Positions 47,079 to 56,301 of a DNA stretch of 64,000 nt are shown here, piece by piece. Positions within the stretch are counted from its first letter, which is position 1. Each line of letters begins with the position of its first letter. Under the pieces are notes generated by a model, which was not told where the DNA came from, made no database searches, and saw nothing but the letters and a program-made list of their open reading frames with translations. Origin of the DNA: Streptomyces tuirus (GTDB lineage Bacteria > Actinomycetota > Actinomycetes > Streptomycetales > Streptomycetaceae); the NCBI GenBank assembly GCA_018195615.1, contig JAGTPG010000002.1, forward strand, positions 4,209,501 to 4,273,500, given 5' to 3'. The translations under genes and the position numbers were made by a program.

Positions 47079-47097
47079 TCCTGACGTCACGTCAGTT
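47079..47097. promoter_or_regulatory. Regulon operator, exact core, double site left
   Basis: TCCTGACGTCACGTCAGTT with exact CTGAC and GTCAG halves; it lies 42 bases from the minus-strand nuclease-fold start and 25 bases centre-to-centre from the next site. Confidence 0.8.
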
Positions 47098-47103
47098 CAG
47101 ATA

Positions 47104-47122
47104 ATCTGACAGAGCGTCAGTT
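47104..47122. promoter_or_regulatory. Regulon operator, exact core, double site right
   Basis: ATCTGACAGAGCGTCAGTT, exact core, 30 bases upstream of the CoA-ligase ATG at 47153. The double arrangement repeats that seen at 28538/28565. Confidence 0.82.
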
Positions 47123-47152
47123 AGCGGCTGTCTCACAGGAGCGGGCGGAACG

Positions 47153-49379
47153 ATGCTTGGATCGACCCACGGCACTCTCACCACCGACTCCCGCCGGGCC
47201 CGGGCCATCGCCTGTGGCGAGCGGTCCGGGCCTGCTGTGCACGGCAGGCCGGCCCAGGTGGGCGACCTCGACGTCAGCGGGCGTCCGCTGCACGCCGACG
47301 TACCCGACCTGGACCGCTTCTTCCGCCCCCGGTCCGTCGCCGTCATCGGCGCCTCGGACGCCGAGGGGCGCCCCAACACCGGCATCACGCGCCAACTGGC
47401 CGACTGGGCCGAGCGGGTCGGCGCCCGGCTGCTCCCGGTGCACCCGAGCCGGCCGTCGGTCTTCGGCATCCCCTGCTCCCCCTCCGTCGCCGACCTGCCC
47501 GAGCAGGTCGACCTGGCCGTGGTGCTGGTCGGCGACCCCCTCCCCGTCGTCGAGGAACTCGCCGAGGCCAAGGCGCACTTCGCGGTCGTCTTCGCCTCCG
47601 GGTTCGCCGAGACCGGCGAGGACGGCGCGGTCGCCCAGCGGCAACTGGCCGCCGCCGTCGAGCGGTCCGGGATGCGGCTGCTGGGACCCAACACCAACCT
47701 CAACGCCTTCGAGCGCTTCCGCGACGACCTCGAGGGCCCGGCGATCGCGCTCATCACCCAGTCCGGCCACCAGGGCCGCCCCGTCTTCGCCCTCCAGGAA
47801 CTCGGCATCCGGCTCTCCCACTGGGCGCCCACCGGCAACGAGGCCGACCTGGAGACCGCCGACTTCCTCTCCTACTTCGCCGAGCGGCCCGAGGTCGGCG
47901 CCATCGCCTGCTACCTCGAAGGGCTGAAGGACGGCCGCGCCTTCCTGCTCGCCGCCGACCGGGCCGCCCGGCGCGGTGTGCCGGTCGTCGCGGTCAAGGT
48001 CGGCCGCACCGAGACCGGCGCCCGCACGGCCGCCTCCCACACCGGCAAGCTGACCGGCGCGGACGCGGTGGTCGACGCGGCGCTGCGCCAGTATGGCGTG
48101 ATCCGGGTGAACGGTCTCGACGAACTCCAGGACACGGCGGCCCTGTTGGCGCGCGCCCGGCCCCGCGCGCCGACGGGGTCGTCGTCTACTCGATCTCGGG
48201 CGGCACGGGCGCGCACGTCGCCGACCTGGCGACCGAGGCGGGACTGAGACTGCCGGTGCTGTCCGAGGTCCGGCAGGCCGAACTGCACCAGTGGATACCG
48301 GGGTACCTGAGCGTCGCCAACCCCGTCGACAACGGCGGGCACCCGGTCGGCGACCATCGCGGACGGAAGATCATCGACGCGATCCTGGCCGACCCCGAGG
48401 TGGGCGTGCTGATCTGCCCGATCACCGGCCCGTTCCCCCGCTCAGCGACCGGCTCGTACGGGACCTCGTGGACGCCGCCGAGCAGACGGACAAGCTGGTG
48501 TGCGTGGTGTGGGGATCGCCGGTCGGCACCGAGCCGGCCTACCGCGAGGTCCTGCTCGGCTCCTCCCGGGTGGCCACCTTCCGCACGGTCGGCAACTGCC
48601 TCACCGCCGTCCGCGCCCACCTCGCCCACCACCGCTTCACGACCGCCTACCGCTCCCCCTTCGACGACGCCCCGCGCACCCCCTCCCCGTCCTACCGCAA
48701 GGCACAAGCCCTGATGCGGCCCGGTGAGCAGCTGAGCGAGCACGCGGCGAAGCAACTGCTGCGGGCGTACGGCATCCGCGTACCGCGCGAGCAGCTGGTG
48801 ACCAGCGCGGCGGCGGCCGTACGGGCGGCGGGGCTGGTGGGCTACCCGGTGGTGATGAAGGCCTCGGGCGCCCGTATCGCCCACAAGACCGAACTGGGCC
48901 TCGTGAAGATCGGGCTCACCTCGGCGAGCCAGGTCCGCGACGCCTACCGCGAGCTGACCGACATCGCCCGCTACGAGGATGTCTCCCTGGACGGCGTACT
49001 GGTCTGCCAGATGGTCGAGCAGGGCGTCGAGATGGTCGTCGGAGTCACGCACGACGACCTGTTCGGCCCGACCGTGACCGTCGGGCTCGGCGGCGTGCTC
49101 GTGGAGGTCCTGCGCGACACGGCCGTAGGTGTGCCGCCGTTCGGTGAGGACCAGGCGCGGGACATGCTCGCCGGGCTGCGCGGGCGGGCGCTGCTCGACG
49201 GGGTCCGGGGGCGGCCGCCGGCGGATCTGGACGCGCTCGTCGAGGTCGTGCTGCGCGTGCAGCGCATGGCGCTGGAACTCGGGGACCGGCTGGCGGAGCT
49301 GGACATCAACCCGCTGATGGTGCTGCCCCAGGGGCAGGGTGCGGTGGCGCTGGACGCGCTGGCGGTGTGCGGCCGATGA
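47153..49379 (+). CDS. Acyl-CoA synthetase (ADP-forming type), two frameshifts
   Basis: About 743 residues. A CoA-binding Rossmann domain starts at FFRPRSVAVIGASDAEGRPN, followed by a succinyl-CoA-ligase-like domain (LLGPNTNLNAF, AVKVGRTETGARTAASHTGK, the last carrying the phospho-His-type SHTG) and a C-terminal ATP-grasp with VGYPVVMKASGARIAHKTEL and LAELDINPLMVL. Frame changes at about 48168 and 48437 lie in C runs. The N-terminus has about 50 extra residues before the CoA domain. These ligases make acyl-CoA with ADP release or are acyl-CoA hydrolases/transferases in catabolism. It is coupled to the hydratase downstream (ATGA). Confidence 0.87.
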
Positions 49380-50167
49380 CGGAACCCTCCGTTCTGCACG
49401 CGACGGACGACGACGTCCTCACCATCACCCTCAACCGGCCCGAGAGCCTCAACGCCGTCACGCCCGACCAGCGGGACGAGATCGTCCGGCTGCTGTCGGA
49501 GGCGTCCACGACGGCGGAGGTGCGAGCGGTCGTGATCACGGGGACGGGCCGGGGCTTCTGCGCCGGCGCGGACCTGCGGGGCGCCGCCACGTCCGGCACC
49601 CGGATCGCGGGCGACGTGGCCCGCACCCTCCGTCTGGGCGCCCAGCGCCTGATCGCGGCCGTCCTCGACTGCGAGAAGCCGGTGATCGCGGCGGTGAACG
49701 GCACGGCGGCCGGCCTGGGCGCGCATCTGGCCTTCGCCTGCGACCTCGTACTGGCCGCGCACTCGGCCCGGTTCATCGAGGTGTTCGTACGGCGAGGGCT
49801 GGTACCGGACGGCGGCGGCGCCTACCTGCTCCCCCGTCTGGTCGGCCCGCAGCGGGCGAAGGAACTGATGTTCTTCGGCGACGCGCTCTCGGCGACCGAC
49901 GCGGAGCGGATGGGGCTGGTCAACCGGGTCGTCCCCGACGACGACCTGGACAAGACGGCCCGCGCGTGGGCCGAACGCCTCGCCACCGGCCCGACCCGCG
50001 CCCTGGCCCTGACCAAGCAGCTCGTCAACGCGTCCCTGGACGCCGACCGGGCGACCGCCTTCGCCGCCGAGGCAGCCGCGCAGGAGATCAACATGACGAC
50101 GGCGGACGCGCGGGAGGGTGTACGGGCCTTCGTGGAGCGGCGGAGCGCGGAGTTCGAAGGCCGTTGA
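49376..50167 (+). CDS. Enoyl-CoA hydratase/isomerase
   Basis: A 263-residue crotonase from ATG 49376 overlapping the ligase stop. VLTITLNRPESLNAVTPDQR, VVITGTGRGFCAGADLRGAA and VIAAVNGTAAGLGAHLAFAC (oxyanion hole) are intact, and RRGLVPDGGGAYLLPRLVGP holds the region of the second catalytic Glu, here Asp (VPDGGG), as in several PaaG/isomerase-type members. C-terminus AREGVRAFVERRSAEFEG is typical. Intact gene. Its reaction would be hydration or double-bond migration of an enoyl-CoA in the pathway. Confidence 0.9.
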   Translation: MTEPSVLHATDDDVLTITLNRPESLNAVTPDQRDEIVRLLSEASTTAEVRAVVITGTGRGFCAGADLRGAATSGTRIAGDVARTLRLGAQRLIAAVLDCEKPVIAAVNGTAAGLGAHLAFACDLVLAAHSARFIEVFVRRGLVPDGGGAYLLPRLVGPQRAKELMFFGDALSATDAERMGLVNRVVPDDDLDKTARAWAERLATGPTRALALTKQLVNASLDADRATAFAAEAAAQEINMTTADAREGVRAFVERRSAEFEGR

Positions 50168-50175
50168 CCCTTCCT

Positions 50176-50194
50176 ATCTGACATCCCGTCAGCT
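50176..50194. promoter_or_regulatory. Regulon operator, exact core, abutting flavin reductase start
   Basis: ATCTGACATCCCGTCAGCT, exact halves. It ends three bases before the ATG at 50198 and begins eight bases after the hydratase stop, making a leaderless promoter for the flavin reductase likely. Confidence 0.82.
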
Positions 50195-50197
50195 TCA

Positions 50198-50851
50198 ATG
50201 ACGGGCGTGATGGGACAAGCAGGAATGGCCGAAGCCGCCGTCCGCTACCTCAGGTCGGTCCGCGCACCGGGGCCCGTCGAGGCGCTGCCACGGCCCGAGT
50301 TGCGGTGCGTCGCCGACGACGAACGCGCACCGCTCGACCACCGGGAGTTCCGCCGTGTCCTCGGCAACTTCGCGACGGGCGTGGCCGTCATCACGGCACC
50401 TCCCGCCACCGCCACCGACTCCCCCGCCGGCTTCGCCTGCCAGTCCTTCACGTCCCTCTCCCTCTCTCCTCCCCTCGTCGCCTTCATGGTCGGCCGTACG
50501 TCGACGACGTGGCCGCGTATCGCCCGGGCAGGGGTGTTCTGCGTGAACGTCCTGGCCGGCCACCAGACCGAGTTGTGCCGTGCCTTCGCGGTGAGCGGCG
50601 CGGACAAGTTCGCGGGCGTGGCGTACGACGCGGCACCGGTGTCCGGCTCCCCACGCCTCTCGGGCACCGTCGCCTGGATCGACTGCGCGATCCACGCCGT
50701 CCACACCGGCGGCGACCACCTCATCGTGGTCGGCCGGGTGAACGCCCTCGACACGACGGACGATCCGTCCGACCCGCTGCTGTTCCACCGAGGACGCTTC
50801 ACCGGGCTGACGCACCCGCAGGGCTCAGAGAGCCGCCAGCCGCCACAGTGA
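50198..50851 (+). CDS. Flavin reductase (HsaB/HpaC-like)
   Basis: A 217-residue split-barrel flavin reductase. RRVLGNFATGVAVITAPPAT is the family start, GFACQSFTSLSLSPPLVAFM the flavin-binding S-F-x-S-x-S-x-x-P-P-L motif, and ARAGVFCVNVLAGHQTELCR the next block; DCAIHAVHTGGDHLIVVGRV ends with the conserved His-G-D-H. Such enzymes supply reduced FMN/FAD to two-component monooxygenases. Two LLM monooxygenases in this window share its operator, so it is a plausible common partner. The operator three bases upstream points to a leaderless mRNA. Two further in-frame ATGs (50210, 50225) exist. Confidence 0.92.
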   Translation: MTGVMGQAGMAEAAVRYLRSVRAPGPVEALPRPELRCVADDERAPLDHREFRRVLGNFATGVAVITAPPATATDSPAGFACQSFTSLSLSPPLVAFMVGRTSTTWPRIARAGVFCVNVLAGHQTELCRAFAVSGADKFAGVAYDAAPVSGSPRLSGTVAWIDCAIHAVHTGGDHLIVVGRVNALDTTDDPSDPLLFHRGRFTGLTHPQGSESRQPPQ

Positions 50852-51937
50852 CGTGACCTCGGCGGCCCGTACGGCGTGCAGCGGATCGGCCGTGTCCCGC
50901 ACGCGCGGGTGACGCGGGTGCGTGTCCAGCCGGCCGGCCACCCGCAGGCCCGCTGCGTCGACGGCGTTCAGCAGCTCGCCCCGGCTGCGCAGCCCGAGCC
51001 GTTCGCCCAGGTCGGACAGGACGAGCCAGCCCTCACCGCCCGGCTCCAGCCGGCCGGCGAGCCCGTCGAGGAACCCTCGGAGCATGCCGCCGCCCGCGTC
51101 GTAGACACCGAGGTCGAGGTCGGAGGCGGGGCGGGCGGGGATCCAGGGTGGATTGCAGACGACGAGCCCGGCACGCCCTTCGGGGTACAGCTCGGGCCCG
51201 GTGACGCGTACCGTCCTGTCGAGCCCCAACCGCCGTACGTTGTCCAGGGCACAGGCCCGCGCCCGCGCGCTGACGTCAGTGGCCACAACTCGCCCGATGC
51301 CCCGCCTCGCAAGCACGGCGGCGAGAACACCGGTGCCCGTCCCCAGGTCGAACGCGACCTGTACGTCAGCCGGCAACGGCGCACGCGCAACCAACTCGAC
51401 GTACTCGTCCCGCGTCGGCGCGAACACCCCGTAGTGCGGATGGATGCGCGCGCCCAACGCCGGGACGTACACACCCCTCTCCCGCCACTGCCGGGCACCG
51501 ACCACGCCCAGCAGCTCGGTGAGGGCGACAGCCACGGGGCCCTGGGACGTCCCGTACGCCTCGGCACACGCCCGGCCCACATCAGGCGCCCGACGCAGCG
51601 CCAGCCGGTAGTCCTCCTCCAACAGGACGAGCAACTTGCCGAGCACGCGCGCACGATGGGCGCGGAACCGGCGGTGCAGACGAAAGGTCTCGGCAGGACT
51701 GTCCGCCGCACCGGGCGCGGTACGCCCGACCCGGCGGTCCATCGCCCGCAACAACTGCCGCGCGTTGTGAAAATCCCCGCGCCACAACAACCCGGTGCCC
51801 TCACAGGCAAACCGGTAGGCGTCGGAGGCCCTCATCCGGTCGTCGGCGACGACGACCCGACGGGGCAGGGGCAGCCCGGACTCAGAATGCCAGCGGGCGG
51901 AACGGGGTTGACCCTCGATCCAGCGGATCGTGGACAC
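50825..51937 (-). CDS. SAM-dependent methyltransferase, N-5 glutamine/RlmG-like type
   Basis: A 370-residue protein with GTG start 51937 after GAGGAG. VAFDLGTGTGVLAAVLARRG is SAM motif I, GRVVATDVSARARACALDNV motif II and LVVCNPPWIPARPASDLDLG the N-P-P-W/Y motif of HemK/PrmC and RlmG/RsmC-type base or glutamine methyltransferases. The N-terminal 150 residues resemble a degenerate methyltransferase-like domain of actinobacterial members. It overlaps the convergent flavin reductase 3' end by 27 bases. Target unknown. Confidence 0.85.
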   Translation of the reverse strand: MSTIRWIEGQPRSARWHSESGLPLPRRVVVADDRMRASDAYRFACEGTGLLWRGDFHNARQLLRAMDRRVGRTAPGAADSPAETFRLHRRFRAHRARVLGKLLVLLEEDYRLALRRAPDVGRACAEAYGTSQGPVAVALTELLGVVGARQWRERGVYVPALGARIHPHYGVFAPTRDEYVELVARAPLPADVQVAFDLGTGTGVLAAVLARRGIGRVVATDVSARARACALDNVRRLGLDRTVRVTGPELYPEGRAGLVVCNPPWIPARPASDLDLGVYDAGGGMLRGFLDGLAGRLEPGGEGWLVLSDLGERLGLRSRGELLNAVDAAGLRVAGRLDTHPRHPRVRDTADPLHAVRAAEVTSLWRLAAL

Positions 51938-52384
51938 GGCAAACTCCTCGGAAGGCCGAACGTGAACGAACCTGCGACGTCACGACGACCACGTCACCGA
52001 GGACCATGCCGAGTGTCATCAACGGACCTTCCTGAGGGGCGAAGCGGTAACCGGGTCCAGAATAGGCAACCCAACCCCCTCAACGCACCGAACCACTCAC
52101 TCACCCACCCACCGAACGCCGCTGAGGCCACCCGGCGTCCAGACGAGACGCGCCCGCGCCGCCCGCCGGCTTCTCTCCCGTGCTGGAACGGACTGGGTCA
52201 AGGGTGGCCCGCAGGGCCATCGCCGAAGGCGACGCGCAGCGCCCTTGAGGCAGGCCGTGGAAGCACGACACTGGCCAAGAAGCGGGCGGCCCCGACAGTT
52301 CCTTCGTGACGTACGTCAGTCTGATCGAGGACTGCCGGGGCCCGGGCGGCGAGGTCCCTCCGGTTCTGTTTCTGTCAGTGGCCG
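51938..52384. other. Gap without recognisable gene
   Basis: About 450 bases upstream of the methyltransferase. No start, ribosome site and codon pattern agree on either strand. TGACGTACGTCA at 52307-52318 is a perfect palindrome but with a four-base spacer, unlike the regulon operator. Base composition is less G+C-biased in places than in neighbouring genes. Confidence 0.4.
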
Positions 52385-52594
52385 CTACGCGAGCCAGAGC
52401 GAGCTACGCCGATGACGTGCCGGCGGTATGTCCACCGCGTCCGCGGCACCGAGCGCGAGTTCGTCGGCGGTGCAATTCACGAGCCGCAAAACGGCCCCTA
52501 CCTGTGCCCGCAGCCGCTGTCGCGCCCGACGCTCCTCCATTGCGGACCACTGGGCGACGGAACGGTCCCGCTGGTGTCGAGCGAACGAGTACAC
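52385..52594 (-). CDS. Small hypothetical protein, about 69 aa
   Basis: A frame from GTG 52594 reads VYSFARHQRDRSVAQWSAME and continues through RRARQRLRAQVGAVLRLVNC to TGA 52385. Amino-acid use (many Arg, Ala, Glu) and a GAGG about 11 bases upstream make coding plausible, but no homology is recognised and the surrounding 1 kb is otherwise gene-poor. Confidence 0.35.
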   Translation of the reverse strand: MYSFARHQRDRSVAQWSAMEERRARQRLRAQVGAVLRLVNCTADELALGAADAVDIPPARHRRSSLWLA

Positions 52595-53067
52595 ATCCAC
52601 CGTACGGCGGACCTCGCGAGGTTGAGGCCTTCTGCTCTCTCGTCTCGCATCGGTGAAACTGCGTGCGCTGAACCTGAGGTCATAGAGAACCACGGAACGC
52701 CAGGGTTTCCCTGATGAGCGTTCGTGGCCACTCTGGCTCCGTGAACGGGGAAAATGATGGGCGGTGCGTGCCACGTGACTCCGTTCGCAGCAACCGCCAG
52801 GCATCTCCTGGCGGGCTACCTGAAGCCCGTCGCCGAACATACGTTTTCCATGTCGTAACCCTATCTCGCTGCTTCGGAGGGCGGGCTTCTCGCCGAGCTC
52901 ACCGAGATCGTGAAGGGCGGACGGGAACGGCGCGGCCTTTACCAGCCAGAGCCGTCGAGGACGCGGACGCCCTGCTGCTCGCGCAGCACACGGCGACCGA
53001 ACGCGCCACCGCCGACTGTGCCCCCTGCGCCTGGTTGAAGTACGGCCTCTCCGCTGAGAGGGATGGC
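52595..53067. other. Gap without recognisable gene
   Basis: Nearly 500 bases between the small frame and the methyltransferase. Frames are open on the plus strand but lack codon bias and ribosome sites. It contains locally AT-richer sequence, for example around 52730-52860 (GGAAAATGATG, ACATACGTTTTCC), which could mark a promoter or decayed insertion. Nothing identifiable. Confidence 0.4.
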
Positions 53068-53841
53068 CTATGCGCCGGTGCGGGCCACGAGCAGGGGCTG
53101 GAAGAAGCCTGTCTCCTGGGGCATCCGCCATGCGAGGCCGATAAACCCGGCCTCGGCCGCGAGGTCGGCCAGTCGGTCCCGGGCGAGCGCCCAATAGGTG
53201 GTCCGGCGGACCTGGACGCGCCATTCTCCGCCTGCCGGGAGGAGTTGGAAGTGCTCCAAGTCGTAATGCTTGCCGTCGTCGTGCCAGTGCCAGTGCCAGA
53301 GCTGGAAGGTAACGGTCCGTTCTCCGCTGTCGGCGACCCGGTGGACTTGTGGAGGCGTCGAAGCAGGGCGATCGCGCAGCAGTTCGTCGTAAGGGCGCGT
53401 GCTGACCAGCAGCAGGCCGGCGGGGCGCAGCACGCGGCGCATCTCGGCCAGCGCGGCGCGCACATCGTGCTCTGTCAGCAGGTGAGGCAGCGAATTGTCG
53501 GCACAGACGACGGTGTCGAACCGGCCGTCGGGAAACGGGAGGCGCCGCATGTCGGCGGCGGCCGTGCGCAGACTCAGGCTCCGGTCGGCGGCCTCACGGG
53601 CAGCGCGGGCGGCGGCGCGAGGGCTGATGTCGGTCCCGGTGACACCGTGCCCGCGCAGCGCCAAGCCGATGGCCTGCGTCCCGATGCCGCAGGAGCAGTC
53701 GAGCACCACCGCGCGATCCCGGCCGATCAGGGCGTCCAGGGCGTTCCCCTGTCGACGGATGCTCGCGTCCCAGTCCGCGTAGATCAGGTGGTAGTCGTCG
53801 GCCAGCTCGTCGTAGAAGTGCGCCACCGATGTGCCGGCCAT
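53068..53841 (-). CDS. Class I SAM-dependent methyltransferase
   Basis: A 257-residue methyltransferase. HFYDELADDYHLIYADWDAS is the usual start of the UbiE/COQ5-like group, RAVVLDCSCGIGTQAIGLAL motif I, HGVTGTDISPRAAARAAREA motif II, and FDTVVCADNSLPHLLTEHDV motif III. C-terminal strands (YDLEHFQLLPAGGEWRVQVR) are intact. It lies 62 bases downstream of the MFS gene on the same strand, so co-transcription is possible. Substrate a small molecule, unknown. Confidence 0.87.
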   Translation of the reverse strand: MAGTSVAHFYDELADDYHLIYADWDASIRRQGNALDALIGRDRAVVLDCSCGIGTQAIGLALRGHGVTGTDISPRAAARAAREAADRSLSLRTAAADMRRLPFPDGRFDTVVCADNSLPHLLTEHDVRAALAEMRRVLRPAGLLLVSTRPYDELLRDRPASTPPQVHRVADSGERTVTFQLWHWHWHDDGKHYDLEHFQLLPAGGEWRVQVRRTTYWALARDRLADLAAEAGFIGLAWRMPQETGFFQPLLVARTGA

Positions 53842-53903
53842 GGTCCGAGATTACCGGGCCTGATTTCTCCGGAGGCGCTGATCATTCCCGTGACGCCCCG
53901 CGC

Positions 53904-55241
53904 TCAGTCCACGGTCGTCACCCCCACCCCCCGCCGCCGAATCACCAGCGCCATCAACGCCGCCGCCGCACACAACGCCCCCGACGCGTACCAGACCACG
54001 TCGTACGAGCCGAACACATCACGCGCCACACCTCCGAGGAACGCGACGAGGGCCGCGCCCACCTGGTGGGAGGCGAGGACCCAGCCGAAGACGATCGCGC
54101 TGTCGTCGCCGTACTGCTCGCGGCACAGGGCGAGGGTGGGCGGGACGGTGGCGACCCAGTCGAGGCCGTAGAAGACGATGAAGAAGATCATCGGCGGGTG
54201 GACGGTGGGGGCCAGCAGGAGGGGGAGGAAGAGCAATGACACACCCCGCAGGGCGTAGTACACCGCGAGCAGCCGGCGCGCGTCGAAGCGGTCGGTGAAC
54301 CAGCCGGAGGCCACCGTGCCGACGACGTCGAAGACGCCGATGACCGCGAGGAGCGAGGCGGCTGCCGTGATGGGCATGCCGTGGTCGTGCGCGGCGGGCA
54401 CGAAGTGGGTCTGGATCAGGCCGTTGGTGGAGGCGCCGCAGATCGCGAAGGTGCCGGCGAGCAGCCAGAACGGGCCGGTGCGGGCGGCCGAGAGCAGGAC
54501 GGACACGGTCCTGCGGGCAGCGCCGCGGACCGGGGCGGGCTTCGGTACGAAGTCCACCGCCCCGTACGGCTTCTGGCCGACGTCCGCGGGGTGGTCGTGC
54601 AGCAGGAGCCAGACGAACGGCACGACCGCCAGCGCGGCGAGGGCCACCGTGACGGCCGCCGGGCGCCATTCGTGCCGCTCGACGATCCAGGACAGCAACG
54701 GCAGGAAGATCAGCTGGCCCGAGGCCGACGCCGCGGTGAGGATGCCGCTGACCAGGCCGCGCCGCTCGGTGAACCAGCGGTTGGTGACGGTCGCCGCGAA
54801 CGCCAACGCCATGGAACCGGAGCCGAGGCCGACCAGCAGGCCCCAGCACAGCATCAGCTGCCAGGCAGCCGTCATCCACACCGTGAGGCCCGAACCGAGC
54901 GCGATGACCGTCAGGGCGACCGCGACGACCCGGCGGATGCCGAAGCGGTCCATCAAGGCCGCCGCGAAGGGGGCGGTCAGCCCGTAGAGCGCGAGGTTGA
55001 CGGAGACGGCGGCGGCGATCGTGCCGCGTGACCATTCGAACTCGTCGTGCAGCGGGTCGATGAGCAGACCCGGCACGGAGCGGAAAGCGGCGGCGCCGAT
55101 GATCGTCACGAAGGTGACGGCGGCGACGAACCACGCCCGGTGCACACGCCTGCGGCCCGCCTGCGGCGGTGGCTGTACGGCTGCTGGGGCATCGCTTGTC
55201 TGGGTCACGCCATAGAGCTTCGGACCGGCGGCCGGCTTCAT
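53904..55241 (-). CDS. MFS transporter
   Basis: A 445-residue transporter with twelve predicted helices. ATG 55241 gives MKPAAGPKLYGVTQTSDAPA; the first helix is AWFVAAVTFVTIIGAAAFRS. ALMDRFGIRRVVAVAL is the inter-helix 2-3 signature and GWFTDRFDARRLLAVYYALR its repeat in the second half. The layout and the reading FGWVLASHQVGAALVAFLGG resemble oxalate/formate antiporter-like and monocarboxylate MFS proteins, so a carboxylate substrate is conceivable. A long in-frame 5' extension upstream of 55241 overlaps the divergent regulator and is not used. Divergent from the GlxA-like regulator, which may control it. Confidence 0.9.
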   Translation of the reverse strand: MKPAAGPKLYGVTQTSDAPAAVQPPPQAGRRRVHRAWFVAAVTFVTIIGAAAFRSVPGLLIDPLHDEFEWSRGTIAAAVSVNLALYGLTAPFAAALMDRFGIRRVVAVALTVIALGSGLTVWMTAAWQLMLCWGLLVGLGSGSMALAFAATVTNRWFTERRGLVSGILTAASASGQLIFLPLLSWIVERHEWRPAAVTVALAALAVVPFVWLLLHDHPADVGQKPYGAVDFVPKPAPVRGAARRTVSVLLSAARTGPFWLLAGTFAICGASTNGLIQTHFVPAAHDHGMPITAAASLLAVIGVFDVVGTVASGWFTDRFDARRLLAVYYALRGVSLLFLPLLLAPTVHPPMIFFIVFYGLDWVATVPPTLALCREQYGDDSAIVFGWVLASHQVGAALVAFLGGVARDVFGSYDVVWYASGALCAAAALMALVIRRRGVGVTTVD

Positions 55242-55279
55242 CGAGTGGCCCGGAGGACAGTGTTCGTTAGGATCGGGCC

Positions 55280-56301
55280 ATGGCAGCAGCGACCACACCC
55301 ACCGGCTTCCGCCCCCACCGCGTCGTCGTCCTCGCGCTCGACGGGCTGCTCCCCTTCGAGCTGGGCATCCCGCACCGCATCTTCGGCCGCCCGAAGGACG
55401 CCCGGGACGGCATCTGTACGAGGTCGTGACCTGCTCGGTCCGGCCACCGGGCCCGGTCGAGACGGACGCCGACTTCGCCATCCACGTCGCGCACGGCCCT
55501 CAGGCCCTGGCCACCGCCGACACGGTGATCGTCCCGGCGTCGTACGAACTCGGCCCGGTCTACGAGGAGGGCGTGCTGACCGACGCACTCGCCGCCGCCC
55601 TCACCCACATCCGCCCCGGCACCCGGCTCGCCTCCATCTGCACCGGCGTCTACGTCCTCGCCGCCGCCGGCCTGCTCGACGGCCGCCCGGCCACCACCCA
55701 CTGGTCCGACGCCGAGCGCCTCCAGCGGCTCTTCCCGCAGGTCGCGGTCGACCCGGACGTGCTGTTCATCGACGACGGCGACGTGCTGACCTCCGCCGGT
55801 GTCGCGGCCGGCATCGACCTGTGCCTGCACATGGTGCGCCGCGACCACGGCGCCGCCGTCGCCAACGACGTGGCCCGCCGTACGGTCGTACCGCCGCACC
55901 GCGACGGCGGGCAGGCGCAGTACATCGCCCGGCCGGTGCCGGATCCGCAGCAGGCGTCCACCACCGCCGCCCGCGCCTGGGCCCTGGGTCGCCTCCACGA
56001 CCCGATCCAGCTGCGCGACATGGCCGCCCAGGAGGCCATGTCGGTCCGCACCTTCACCCGCCGCTTCCGCGAGGAGACCGGCGTGAGCCCCGGCCAGTGG
56101 CTCACCCAGCAGCGTGTGGAACGGGCCCGGCACCTGCTGGAGTCCACCGACCGCTCCGTCGACCAGGTGGCCCGCGACGCCGGCTTCGGCACGGCCCAGT
56201 CGATGCGCCAGCACCTCCAGGCGGCCCTCGGCGTCACACCCACCGCCTACCGGCGGACCTTCCGGACCGGGAGGGACGAGACAAGGGCGGTCAGAACGTG
56301 A
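55280..56301 (+). CDS. GlxA-family AraC regulator with DJ-1/PfpI domain, one frameshift
   Basis: About 341 residues. N-terminal DJ-1/PfpI-like domain: RVVVLALDGLLPFELGIPHR, ADTVIVPASYELGPVYEEG and ASICTGVYVLAAAGLLDGRP with the nucleophile-elbow-like Cys. C-terminal AraC domain: LHDPIQLRDMAAQEAMSVRT, FTRRFREETGVSPGQWLTQQ and VDQVARDAGFGTAQSMRQHL. The frame changes at about 55412 (GGG run). A TAGGAT box lies six bases before ATG 55280, suggesting a leaderless start. It is divergent from the MFS gene. Confidence 0.9.

Noticed and set aside
52307..52318. TGACGTACGTCA palindrome considered as another regulon operator
   Set aside because: Spacer is four bases not five, flanks do not match, and no gene begins at a suitable distance.
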